From Chitinophaga japonensis (lineage in GTDB: Bacteria > Bacteroidota > Bacteroidia > Chitinophagales > Chitinophagaceae), in assembly GCF_007830125.1 (NCBI RefSeq), contig NZ_VLLG01000007.1:62001-126000 (forward strand): 64,000 bases of DNA. Reading direction: 5' to 3'. The notes beneath the pieces were generated by a model. That model ran no database searches, was not told the origin of the DNA, and saw only the letters and a program-made list of their open reading frames with translations. This document shows positions 53,448-62,020 of this stretch, piece after piece; the stretch's first letter is position 1; each line of letters begins with the position of its first letter. Position numbers and translations under genes: made by a program.

Positions 53448-53542
53448 AAAAAAAATGTTAATGTGTTAACAGAATATGTCTCCTGCAAAGTAAGGAAAAA
53501 AGATCAAGGCGCACAAACCCAGCAATCCGTATTTTTACGGCC

Positions 53543-54709
53543 ATGTACAAGACCATTAAATTGCTGAGCGTGCTGCTGCTGGCCTTCCGGTTGGTACAGG
53601 CACAGGCTCCGGTAATAACCGGGGCAGACAGAACAGCGGAATACCTGCCGTTGCTTAAAAATAAAAGGGTGGCGCTGCTGGTAAACCAGACCGCTGTTAT
53701 CGGGCAAACACACCTCGTGGATTCACTGCTGCAGTTGGGTGTGCGTATCCAGAAGATATTCAGCCCGGAACATGGATTCCGCGGCAATGCCGATGCCGGT
53801 GAAAAAATAGGCAACAGCGTGGATGAGCGCACGGGCCTTCCCATTGTATCGCTCTATGGCAAACACCGCAAAGCCGATGCCGCCGACCTGCGGGATGTGG
53901 ACGTGCTGGTGTTTGACATACAGGACGTAGGCGCCCGCTTTTATACCTACATTTCCTCCCTGCAGGAACTGATGGAATCTGCCGCGGAAAACAATAAACC
54001 ACTGATCGTGCTGGACCGTCCCAATCCCAACGGGCATTATGTAGACGGTCCCATACTGGATACAGCTTTCCGCTCCTTTGTAGGCATGCAGCCCATCCCG
54101 CTGGTGCATGGCATGACGGTAGGCGAATACGCCCGCCTGCTGAACGGTGAAAAATGGCTAAAAGGCGGCGTGCATTGCAAGCTGACCGTGATCCCCTGCC
54201 AGCGTTATACGCACCAGACGTTCTACCATCTCCCGGTAAAGCCATCGCCCAATTTGCCCAACATGGCGTCTATTTACCTGTACCCTTCGCTCTGCCTCTT
54301 TGAAGGCACGGCCCTTAGCCTGGGACGTGGTACAGACAAGCCTTTCCAGGTATTTGGCAGCCCGCTTTTCCCGAAAGACCTGTATAGCTTTACGCCACGC
54401 AGCACACCCGGGGCGAAGAACCCCGTATTGAAGGACCAGGTATGCTACGGGTACGACCTCTCCGGCCCCGCAGCCTCCGTATTGCGGCAAACCGGCTACC
54501 AGTTGCAACTGAAATGGCTGATACAGGCTTATAAAATGTACCCGCAAAAGGATAAGTTCTTTAACGCCTTCTTTAACAAGCTGGCCGGCAACCGCCAACT
54601 GATGCAGCAAATAAAGGACGGTAAAAGCGAAAGCGAGATCCGACAGAGCTGGGAGCCGGGGCTGAGCCGCTTCAAGCAGTTGCGTAAAAAATACCTGCTA
54701 TATCAGTAA
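53543..54709 (+). CDS. DUF1343 protein, NamZ-like exo-beta-N-acetylmuramidase, exported
   Basis: 388 residues with a signal peptide (LLSVLLLAFRLVQAQ). The family pattern is KNKRVALLVNQTAVIGQTHLVD, IFSPEHGFRGNADAGEKIG, DERTGLPIVSLYGKHRKADA, FDIQDVGARFYTYISSLQEL, VLDRPNPNGHYVDGPIL and EGTALSLGRGTDKPFQVFG. Bacillus NamZ of this family removes terminal N-acetylmuramic acid from peptidoglycan fragments. Here it would act in the periplasm in cell-wall recycling or feeding. The gene is followed by a purine-rich low-complexity stretch (54710-54745) and then fmt. Confidence 0.88.
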   Translation: MYKTIKLLSVLLLAFRLVQAQAPVITGADRTAEYLPLLKNKRVALLVNQTAVIGQTHLVDSLLQLGVRIQKIFSPEHGFRGNADAGEKIGNSVDERTGLPIVSLYGKHRKADAADLRDVDVLVFDIQDVGARFYTYISSLQELMESAAENNKPLIVLDRPNPNGHYVDGPILDTAFRSFVGMQPIPLVHGMTVGEYARLLNGEKWLKGGVHCKLTVIPCQRYTHQTFYHLPVKPSPNLPNMASIYLYPSLCLFEGTALSLGRGTDKPFQVFGSPLFPKDLYSFTPRSTPGAKNPVLKDQVCYGYDLSGPAASVLRQTGYQLQLKWLIQAYKMYPQKDKFFNAFFNKLAGNRQLMQQIKDGKSESEIRQSWEPGLSRFKQLRKKYLLYQ

Positions 54710-54764
54710 GAAGAAGGAAGCAGGAAGGAAGAAATAAGAAGTGTTTCATTTTTAAAGACTGGAA

Positions 54765-55700
54765 ATGACCAATAAGAAAGATCTGCGTATTGTATTCATG
54801 GGCACGCCCGATTTTGCCGTAGCCTCGCTGGACATACTGGTGCAGCACGGCTACCCGGTGGCAGGCGTTATCACCGCACCGGACAAACCAGCCGGGCGCG
54901 GCCTGCAGCTACAGGAAAGCGCGGTGAAGAAATATGCAGTATCCAAAGGATTGAAGGTATTGCAACCCGAGAAGCTCAAAAACCCGGCTTTCCTGGAAGA
55001 ACTGAAAGCCCTGCAGGCAGACCTGCAGGTGGTGGTGGCCTTCCGCATGCTGCCGGAGGCGGTGTGGAACATGCCGCCACTGGGCACCATTAATGTGCAT
55101 GCCTCCCTGCTGCCGGACTACCGTGGCGCCGCACCCATCAACTGGGCCATCATCAACGGTGAAAAAGCCAGCGGGGTCACTACCTTCAAGCTACAGCACG
55201 CGATCGATACCGGCCATATCCTTTTCAGCGAACAGGTACCCATCCGGGAAGATGAGACCGCCGGCGAGCTGCACGATGCGCTGATGCAGACCGGGGCGCA
55301 GTTGCTTCTGAAAACCGTGGACGCCCTGGCGGCCGGTACTGCTACCGAAAAACCGCAGCCGGAGCCAGACCCCGCCCGGGTAAAACATGCGCCCAAAATA
55401 TTCAAGGAGGACTGCCGCATTAACTGGGAGCAGCCGATAGACCGTATCTACAACCTGGTAAGAGGGCTCAGCCCCTATCCTACCGCCTGGACCCTGCTGC
55501 AGGGTAAGCAGCTTAAAATATTCAGGGCAGTGAAAGAACATGCCACGCCATCCGTAGCACCGGGAGAAGCCATTACCGATCACAAAAGCTGGCTGAAAAT
55601 AGCCGCGCCGGATGGGTATTTGTCCCTGCAGGAGGTGCAACTGGAAGGGAAGAAAAAGATGGATGTTGAGGCGTTTTTGAGAGGGTACAGGATGGGGTGA
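54765..55700 (+). CDS. fmt: Methionyl-tRNA formyltransferase
   Basis: 311 residues. It formylates initiator Met-tRNA using 10-formyltetrahydrofolate. The N-terminal formyltransferase domain has IVFMGTPDFAVASLDIL and the catalytic stretch INVHASLLPDYRGAAPINWA (Asn-His) with IDTGHIL. The C-terminal tRNA-binding barrel has DCRINWEQPIDRIYNLVRGLSP. Normal length. A broken ATPase gene starts 23 nt downstream. Confidence 0.96.
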   Translation: MTNKKDLRIVFMGTPDFAVASLDILVQHGYPVAGVITAPDKPAGRGLQLQESAVKKYAVSKGLKVLQPEKLKNPAFLEELKALQADLQVVVAFRMLPEAVWNMPPLGTINVHASLLPDYRGAAPINWAIINGEKASGVTTFKLQHAIDTGHILFSEQVPIREDETAGELHDALMQTGAQLLLKTVDALAAGTATEKPQPEPDPARVKHAPKIFKEDCRINWEQPIDRIYNLVRGLSPYPTAWTLLQGKQLKIFRAVKEHATPSVAPGEAITDHKSWLKIAAPDGYLSLQEVQLEGKKKMDVEAFLRGYRMG

Positions 55701-55722
55701 AAGGATTTTATGTTATTACCTT

Positions 55723-56018
55723 TTGTTCAATTTCTATATCCTACAATATGCAGGAATTACCGATGTATCGGTAAGATCCCTGTTGAGATTGATCTATGAC
55801 ATTGTGGTTTTGGTTGGTGGAAATAATGTGGGGAAAAGCTCAGTTCTGAAAGCATATGAATTGGTAATGTCGCAAGGATCGAGTAAGGCCGATTTGAAAC
55901 TTGAGGATCTTCCAAATAATACAATTGATCCAGATAATTACCCGAAATAGAACTGTATACTATTGTCTACGATAATAGCCCAGGCGATAAATGGATTCAA
56001 GTTCTAGCGTCGAAATAA
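55723..56018 (+). pseudogene. Frameshifted, truncated OLD-like ATPase fragment
   Basis: A fragment with a Walker A motif (VVLVGGNNVGKSSVLKAYE) in the N-terminal style of OLD-family/AAA ATP-dependent endonucleases. The first frame stops at 55950 after PDNYPK. From 55950 a shifted frame continues the protein-like text as ELYTIVYDNSPGDKWIQ and stops at 56016-56018. One missing base near 55944 would join them as NYPEIELYTIVYD. Nothing of the remaining ATPase or Toprim domain follows. Lower GC than its neighbours suggests transfer. It is probably the debris of a phage-defence-type gene. Confidence 0.65.
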
Positions 56019-56095
56019 CCCTAATTTTATTGCAAATAATCATTTAATTTACCCTAATTTTGTGTATTGTTTTAGGAAAAATAACCCTACATTTG
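56016..56095 (+). promoter_or_regulatory. Promoter and triple ACCCTA repeat of the DUF4143 ATPase gene
   Basis: Three related boxes, TAACCCTAATTTTA (56016-56029), TACCCTAATTTTG (56050-56062) and TAACCCTACATTTG (56082-56095), lie 34 and 32 bp apart, about three helical turns each. The last contains TACATTTG (56088-56095), an exact TAnnTTTG, with TTG at 56067-56069 as -33 (18-bp spacer). The ATG at 56100 begins 5 nt later, so the mRNA is probably leaderless. Confidence 0.6.
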
Positions 56096-56099
56096 TACA

Positions 56100-57467
56100 A
56101 TGTTCCAAAGAAACATTGTAACAGCATTGGAAAAATGGCGTTTACAGCCTAATCGTAAACCCTTAGTTATCAGGGGGGCCCGACAAGTGGGCAAAACAAC
56201 CCTGGTACAGCAGTTTGCAACCGGGTTCCCACAATATATTTATCTCAATCTTGAGCTGGCAGCCGATCGTCTTCCCTTCGAGCAATTTACCAATATAGAT
56301 AACCTGTTGCAGGCCTTGTTTTTCCTAAAAAATAAAAGCTATCAACAAAAGCACCACAGCCTGATCTTTATAGATGAGATACAGGAAGTCCCTGAAGCAT
56401 TGAACATACTCCGGTACTTCTATGAAGAAGCTCCTGAAGTTTTTGTAATTGCAGCCGGAAGCCTGTTGGAAACCATCTTTGATCAAAAGATCAGCTTTCC
56501 GGTAGGCAGAGTAGATTACCTGGTAGTACGACCAGCCAGCTTTGCCGAATTCCTTAACGCTGTAGGGGAAACAGCCGCCCTGGAACAGTTGCAGCATACT
56601 CCCCTACCCGCTTTTGCACAGCACAAACTGATGCAGTTATTTCATACCTATGCCATCATCGGGGGAATGCCGGAGATTGTACAACATTATGCCACATACC
56701 GGGATATTACAGCGCTGGCCCCTATCTATGAATCTCTGATAACAGGCTACCTGGACGATGTGGAAAAATATGCAACAAGTAACAGTCAAGTACAAACTAT
56801 ACGGCATGCAATCAGGGCTTCGTTTGTAGAAGCTGGCAAGCGTATTAAGTTCCATGGCTTCGGCAAGTCTAACTATGGCAGCCGCGAGATGGGCGAAGCC
56901 CTGCGTACGCTGGAAAAAGCCTTATTGCTGCATTTGATATATCCTAATACCGGCGCTACGCTTCCGCTATTACCCGATACCCGGAAGTCGCCCCGCCTGC
57001 AGGTGCTGGATACTGGCATGCTCAATTATTTCTTAGGTATACAAAAACTGATTATTGGCACCCCTGACCTCAATAACGTATACGGAGGCAATATGGTTGA
57101 ACACCTCGTCGGACAAGAGTTTTTGGCCACACAATACAATGCATTAAGCGACCTGCATTTTTGGGTCAGGGAAAAAACAAGCTCTTCCGCAGAAGTAGAT
57201 TACCTGCTACAGTGGGAAGGAAAGCTAATCCCTATAGAAGTGAAAGCTGGCGCGGAAGGCACACTAAGGTCTTTACATCTATTTATGGATACGGCTCCGC
57301 ATAGCATGGCGGTTCGCCTGTATGCCGGCCCTTTGCACATATCATCGGTACAAACCCTTGAGGGCAAACATTATTTTCTGCTTAATTTGCCCTATTGCCT
57401 GGCTACACAGGTACCAACTTATCTGCCCTGGTTTCAGCAACAGATTGAAATAAAAAACCGTATTTAA
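56100..57467 (+). CDS. AAA_14/DUF4143 family ATP-binding protein
   Basis: 455 residues. The N-terminal AAA ATPase has Walker A VIRGARQVGKTTLVQQF and Walker B SLIFIDEIQEVP, followed by IAAGSLLETIF and FPVGRVDYLVVRPASFAEFL. The C-terminal DUF4143 domain has the conserved FWVREKTSSSAEVDYLLQ and LIPIEVKAGAEGTLRSL, a PD-(D/E)XK-like Glu-Val-Asp...Glu-Val-Lys pattern. The family is widespread and scattered in bacteria and archaea; its role is unknown. GC content is lower than that of neighbours, and a broken ATPase gene lies upstream, so this 1.8-kb patch looks acquired. Confidence 0.92.
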   Translation: MFQRNIVTALEKWRLQPNRKPLVIRGARQVGKTTLVQQFATGFPQYIYLNLELAADRLPFEQFTNIDNLLQALFFLKNKSYQQKHHSLIFIDEIQEVPEALNILRYFYEEAPEVFVIAAGSLLETIFDQKISFPVGRVDYLVVRPASFAEFLNAVGETAALEQLQHTPLPAFAQHKLMQLFHTYAIIGGMPEIVQHYATYRDITALAPIYESLITGYLDDVEKYATSNSQVQTIRHAIRASFVEAGKRIKFHGFGKSNYGSREMGEALRTLEKALLLHLIYPNTGATLPLLPDTRKSPRLQVLDTGMLNYFLGIQKLIIGTPDLNNVYGGNMVEHLVGQEFLATQYNALSDLHFWVREKTSSSAEVDYLLQWEGKLIPIEVKAGAEGTLRSLHLFMDTAPHSMAVRLYAGPLHISSVQTLEGKHYFLLNLPYCLATQVPTYLPWFQQQIEIKNRI

Positions 57468-57500
57468 CAACCATCCTAAAAAGTATTTAATAATCCTCCT

Positions 57501-60500
57501 TTACCACCTCAGCTCCATCCCCTTCTCCAATATCCCCCTGCCATACGCCAGCCTTATCACATCTCCCTTCCGCAACCTCACCTGCCGGTCATCCATCACC
57601 AGCTTATTGCCCTTCAACGGCAACAATGCAGCAAATGCGTGGCTGTTACTCCCTTCTTCCGCCAGGGTAACCGTACCAGCCTCCCTGCCATTTACATACA
57701 CGATGAGGGGTAGGCTTTCGCGGGCCTGCACATCATCATTCACCGGCGCCTGCCAGCGGACAGCCAGCCCGTTCTCCTGCCGGGTAAGGGACAATGGCTG
57801 GTTATCGAACCAATTGAGCATGGCCAGGCTCACGTTCCAGGCCGTATTATGGTTCACCCATCCCTCCAGGTGACGGTAGCTGCCGGCCGGGTTGAAAGGA
57901 TACATTTCCGTGCCGGGCAGGCAGCTCAGCGCGCCGCGCACCAGTTCCAGGCGGGCGCATACATCCTCGTGATACCCCTTGGGAAAACCTTTCTCCACGC
58001 CGGTAAAGCCCATTTCCGGGTAGTGGGCTGTAAACACGTTCAGGGGGTTGCGCCCGTACAGGTTATCAAAATGGGCAAAGGCAATCTCCAGCAAACGGTA
58101 GCGTTTTGCCGTATCCGTTATTACTGCGGCCGCTTGCAGGGCAGATGCCGGGAAGCCCGCCACATTGCCTACTTCATTATACCAGGGCACGGTCCAGTTG
58201 CTGTCCAGGTCATAACGCCGGAAATCCCACATGTTGCCGGAACGGCTGATCACCACGTCCACCCATTCGTTTATTTTCTGCTGCAGCCCGGCTGGCGCGG
58301 CATCCGGGTAATGCAACTGGTAGAAAGCGAGCCCCGTCATCAGCATATGTTCGCTCATGCGCTGCCCCTTGGTGACCAGCGGGTCCTGCAGGTCCAGGGA
58401 ATCTATGATCCACTCCGCCTGCCGGCGGGCCGCCTGCATGAAGGCCTCCGGGTGGGATTGTTGTTCCCGCCTGCATACCTCGTACATCATTAAGTTGGGC
58501 AGTATGGAAAAGCCGGGGGCGTAACGCCCTTTGGGACTGCCTATCTCGCGGCGTACCTCCAGCAGGCCGGCTGCTTTCCAGTGAGCCAGGGCAAACTGCA
58601 ACGCCTGTTCATAGATGCTTTGCGGGAACCATTTTTCCAGCCAGGGATAAGCATACAGGAAGTAGGCAAACTGTGCCAGTGTCTGCGCATGCAGTTCGGG
58701 CGGCGGTTTACTGTTGTCGCTGGGGTCGGCGGTAAGGGGGTTTACCAGGTAATACCCGATGCCCCAATGCAGGTCCCACATTAGGTCCGGTATATGCTTT
58801 CCCGTTAGTGGAGGTATTTCCGTAAAGTAACGGCGCGCGCTGGCCAGCGCGGTGGAATCATTCGGCGCTTTTACCAGGCGGAAGGCTGGGTCCAGCACCT
58901 TGCGCTTCATTGCCGCATAATCAATGGTAGCAGGCAATCGCTCGTACTGCTGTGGATTCGAAAGGTACATCAGCACCAGGGAAGGTATCTCGTAGGAGTA
59001 AAATGTGCCGTCACGCCAGGGACAGCCGCCATAGGCAGATGGATGCGTGCCGGTAATGCTGCGGCAGTCGTTCATAAAATCGATGGAAGGCTGCGCGGCC
59101 ATTCTTTCCAGCACAAACGGGCCTATCTCAAAGGGATACGAGGCGGCACCCGGCAGGCGGCTGCTTTCCACCTGCACAGTATAAGGTCCGGGGTCGGCAG
59201 GGCGGAATTCCGTAAAGTCGCCGATGCCGTTCTGCACCATGCCTTCAAATAATTTTTCCGTCCCGTTCTGCCGGGTGATCCGGAAATGCAGGTTTTCCTG
59301 TGCGGCAGTCGGTACTGTGAAACGCTTGGGCGCATTGCTGTTATAGCCCCACTGGTTCACGCATACCCAGTGCTTCACGGCTACATACTGTGTATCGGCC
59401 GGAGCATAGCTGAATAACAGTACTTTCAGGCCATAAGGCGGGATAGTGACCTGCTGCGATGCGCCAATGCGCACATCGCCGTCCCGCTGCCCCTTGTGGT
59501 CCAGCAGCCGCACAATGGTCAACTGCACTTTTTTATCCGGCAATACCTTCTCCAGGTCCAGTTGCACATTGGCCTGCTGTGTTTCATCATCGTTGTTCAG
59601 CAGCATTACATACAACTGGCTGGAAGCGGTATCAATAGCGCTCATATAGTCCACCAACGGGTTGCTGACCTGCAGCATGCTGTCCGGCAGGTACAGGCTG
59701 GCGCTACGCCCGAATACCTTCCCCGGCGCAAACCCATAGCACAGGTGTGGGCCTACTTTAGGCGTAATGAACCCGGGCGGGAAATTGATCTTTCCGCCGC
59801 TGCGCAGCGCTGCTTCGGACAACAGGTAGTCCGTGATCCAGCCTACCTGCCACCAGGCATGATGCGGGTACGGCCCCGCGCCTTTATCCATCACGTTCCA
59901 GTAATAGGAGGCTACGCCGGTGGGCTGGTGCACGAAAGCATCGCGCCCCAGGGCGGCGGCGCGGGCCATGTCCAGGTACAGGGAGTCCCCGGTCATGGAA
60001 AACAGGCGCACAAACATACCGGCATGGCTGGCCAGCAGGATAGGACCATTAACGGTGGCGGAGCCTAAACTGCCGCCATGCTCAAAACTGAGGCCCGCCT
60101 GGCTGATCTCCCAATCCTCCCTAGTTACGCCGTTCACGGTTTTCTTCCGGCGGGAAGGGATGGGATGCGTATAGATGGATGCCGTATAGATACGCGCGGT
60201 GGCGATGGCTGCATCCCTGTATCGCTGTTCACCGGTCAGGTCGTACAGCTCCAGCAAAGCCTGCACGCTCTGCCCGGTAGCAAAATCGGCTACAAAGCGC
60301 GCATCGCCGCACACACCCAGGAAATAACCGCGATCAGTGGCTTCCTTTACAAACCAGTCAGCGCCCCTGCGCGCGGCCGCCAGGTATTTTTTGTCGCCCA
60401 GTATACGGTAGGCCACCAGCAGCCCGTAAAAGGTGGGGCGCAGGTCCTGCAGATCGGTGAACATGGGCCGGGTAGTGTTATGATCATAGGCTACCTCCCA

Positions 60501-62015
60501 GCGGCCGTCCGCGTGCTGCCATTGCAGCAGTTTGTCCGCTCCCAGCCGCAGCCGCTTCCGCAAGGTCTGGTTACCCGGTTCAAAGAGCAATATATTGCCC
60601 ATATCCATCATGGTGTAATAGGTTAACGCGACCGGCTCTACGTAGGCGCCCCATTCTTCAGTAAAGCGTTTGCTCTTCCAGAGATAGTACTGCCCGGTAG
60701 TGGCCCCCTGGAAAAAGCCCGGCTCCTCCTGCTGCTGCATCAGCTTGAAATTAAGCGCGTAGGGCAGGCGCTGCCGCTCCAGCAGGGTATCGCCGGTGAG
60801 GCGGGCCAGCATCCACATAGCGCCATAGTCGGAATTCTTCGTGGCATCCTTGTCCGATCCTACCACGCCGCCCAGGTAGTCCTGCGCGCCTATCTGCAAA
60901 CCTTTGTGCACTGCCATGCGCCAGCGGGAGGTACTGTCCGCCTTCACATAATGCAGCATCTCCATGATACGGTCCGTCAACGATTGCCGGGTTTGCTTCA
61001 GCGCCAGGAAATCGCGGAAGCGGTAAATATCATAGATGGCGTGTTTGTACACGCTGTACCAATCCGCTGCCTGCAGGCTGTAACGGAAAGCGAAGGCGCG
61101 CTCCTCACCGGGCTGCATATACGAATCCTGCTGTCCCAGCACGGGGTGGTACGCCACCGGCGTCAGCGCGCCTTTACGGTCCATAAGGGACAGTCCCAAC
61201 TTCCATTCGCTATGGGTATTATGATCACTTTCCCAGGGATCACGGCCGGTGCCGGGCGCAGGTATTACGGCCAGGGAAATACCGTTGCGGTCCTGTATCA
61301 ACGGGCACAGGGTGCTGGCTGTACGTTCCCGCAGGATGATGGGACGGTCCGGTATGCCCTGCCCGTAACCGTAGCTGCTCACCAGGTCGTGCTGCAGGCT
61401 TTTGGCCTGGAAATAACCGGGTATCATGCCCCAGGCCAGTTGCTGCTCCGGTACAGTGGCCAATGCAGGGGTGGCCAGGGCATAATAGCCAGGCTTCAGG
61501 GCTTTGAGCGTCAGCGTCACTGTAATATCCTGCGGATAGCGGGCCTCCAGGCTCCAGCGGGCTGTTAACTGCAGGGTATCATTGCCATAGCGGAATACCA
61601 CCGCCGTATCGCCGTCCTGCGTAGCGGTTGCCGGGAAAAAATGCAGGGCCTTGCCGGCAGTGTTCATGGCCACCGGTTCCAGGTTCTCATCCCAGCGCTT
61701 GATCAGGTACCTGTAAATCGGCTCCGGGAAAGTGGCCGCGCGCTTAGCCACCTGCTGCCGCAGAGGCCGGGAATCCGGCTTACGGGCGCTGTACAGCACC
61801 GTATATTCACCGGAAGGCTGCGCCAGCGGTGTATGCCCGTTCCCTGCCACTACAGCGGCCTTTACAATGCGGTAACCGCTTTGCCCCTGCCTCCATTCAA
61901 CATCCAGGTGCCGGTTATGCAGGGCCGCCTTGTCCTGCGCGCAGAGGTACGCGGGCAGTAACAAGACGGCTATCAGGGTATGGTATGATCGTGTAAGGTT
62001 CATTGTTGGTATCAT
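57501..62015 (-). CDS. 1504-residue exported protein, two fused six-hairpin glycosidase-like modules
   Basis: A signal peptide (YHTLIAVLLLPAYLCAQ) leads the protein; Met1 (62015) and Met5 (62003) are both possible starts. Residues about 30-340 are beta-rich, about 350-790 form an (alpha/alpha)6-like region (repeat units such as LALTYYTMMDMGNILL-like helices, RGADWFVKEATDRGYFLG, SFEHGGSLGSATVNGP). About 790-875 is a beta domain. Then VCVNQWGYNSNAPKRFTV (from about 886) is a CelD-N-type Ig-like domain as found before GH9. A second (alpha/alpha)6 region (about 985-1400) ends with YGRNPLNVFTAHY and NHNTAWNVSLAMLNW, which resemble GH9. The GH9 DAGD motif is not visible. It starts 5 nt after susD, so it is the enzyme of this locus. 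Substrate unknown. Confidence 0.75.
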   Translation of the reverse strand: MIPTMNLTRSYHTLIAVLLLPAYLCAQDKAALHNRHLDVEWRQGQSGYRIVKAAVVAGNGHTPLAQPSGEYTVLYSARKPDSRPLRQQVAKRAATFPEPIYRYLIKRWDENLEPVAMNTAGKALHFFPATATQDGDTAVVFRYGNDTLQLTARWSLEARYPQDITVTLTLKALKPGYYALATPALATVPEQQLAWGMIPGYFQAKSLQHDLVSSYGYGQGIPDRPIILRERTASTLCPLIQDRNGISLAVIPAPGTGRDPWESDHNTHSEWKLGLSLMDRKGALTPVAYHPVLGQQDSYMQPGEERAFAFRYSLQAADWYSVYKHAIYDIYRFRDFLALKQTRQSLTDRIMEMLHYVKADSTSRWRMAVHKGLQIGAQDYLGGVVGSDKDATKNSDYGAMWMLARLTGDTLLERQRLPYALNFKLMQQQEEPGFFQGATTGQYYLWKSKRFTEEWGAYVEPVALTYYTMMDMGNILLFEPGNQTLRKRLRLGADKLLQWQHADGRWEVAYDHNTTRPMFTDLQDLRPTFYGLLVAYRILGDKKYLAAARRGADWFVKEATDRGYFLGVCGDARFVADFATGQSVQALLELYDLTGEQRYRDAAIATARIYTASIYTHPIPSRRKKTVNGVTREDWEISQAGLSFEHGGSLGSATVNGPILLASHAGMFVRLFSMTGDSLYLDMARAAALGRDAFVHQPTGVASYYWNVMDKGAGPYPHHAWWQVGWITDYLLSEAALRSGGKINFPPGFITPKVGPHLCYGFAPGKVFGRSASLYLPDSMLQVSNPLVDYMSAIDTASSQLYVMLLNNDDETQQANVQLDLEKVLPDKKVQLTIVRLLDHKGQRDGDVRIGASQQVTIPPYGLKVLLFSYAPADTQYVAVKHWVCVNQWGYNSNAPKRFTVPTAAQENLHFRITRQNGTEKLFEGMVQNGIGDFTEFRPADPGPYTVQVESSRLPGAASYPFEIGPFVLERMAAQPSIDFMNDCRSITGTHPSAYGGCPWRDGTFYSYEIPSLVLMYLSNPQQYERLPATIDYAAMKRKVLDPAFRLVKAPNDSTALASARRYFTEIPPLTGKHIPDLMWDLHWGIGYYLVNPLTADPSDNSKPPPELHAQTLAQFAYFLYAYPWLEKWFPQSIYEQALQFALAHWKAAGLLEVRREIGSPKGRYAPGFSILPNLMMYEVCRREQQSHPEAFMQAARRQAEWIIDSLDLQDPLVTKGQRMSEHMLMTGLAFYQLHYPDAAPAGLQQKINEWVDVVISRSGNMWDFRRYDLDSNWTVPWYNEVGNVAGFPASALQAAAVITDTAKRYRLLEIAFAHFDNLYGRNPLNVFTAHYPEMGFTGVEKGFPKGYHEDVCARLELVRGALSCLPGTEMYPFNPAGSYRHLEGWVNHNTAWNVSLAMLNWFDNQPLSLTRQENGLAVRWQAPVNDDVQARESLPLIVYVNGREAGTVTLAEEGSNSHAFAALLPLKGNKLVMDDRQVRLRKGDVIRLAYGRGILEKGMELRW

Positions 62016-62020
62016 TCGGT

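Noticed and set aside
54710..54745. Purine-rich AAGAAGGAAGCAGGAAGG stretch before fmt
   Set aside because: Low-complexity sequence without inverted arms; not the same as the AT-rich repeat family.
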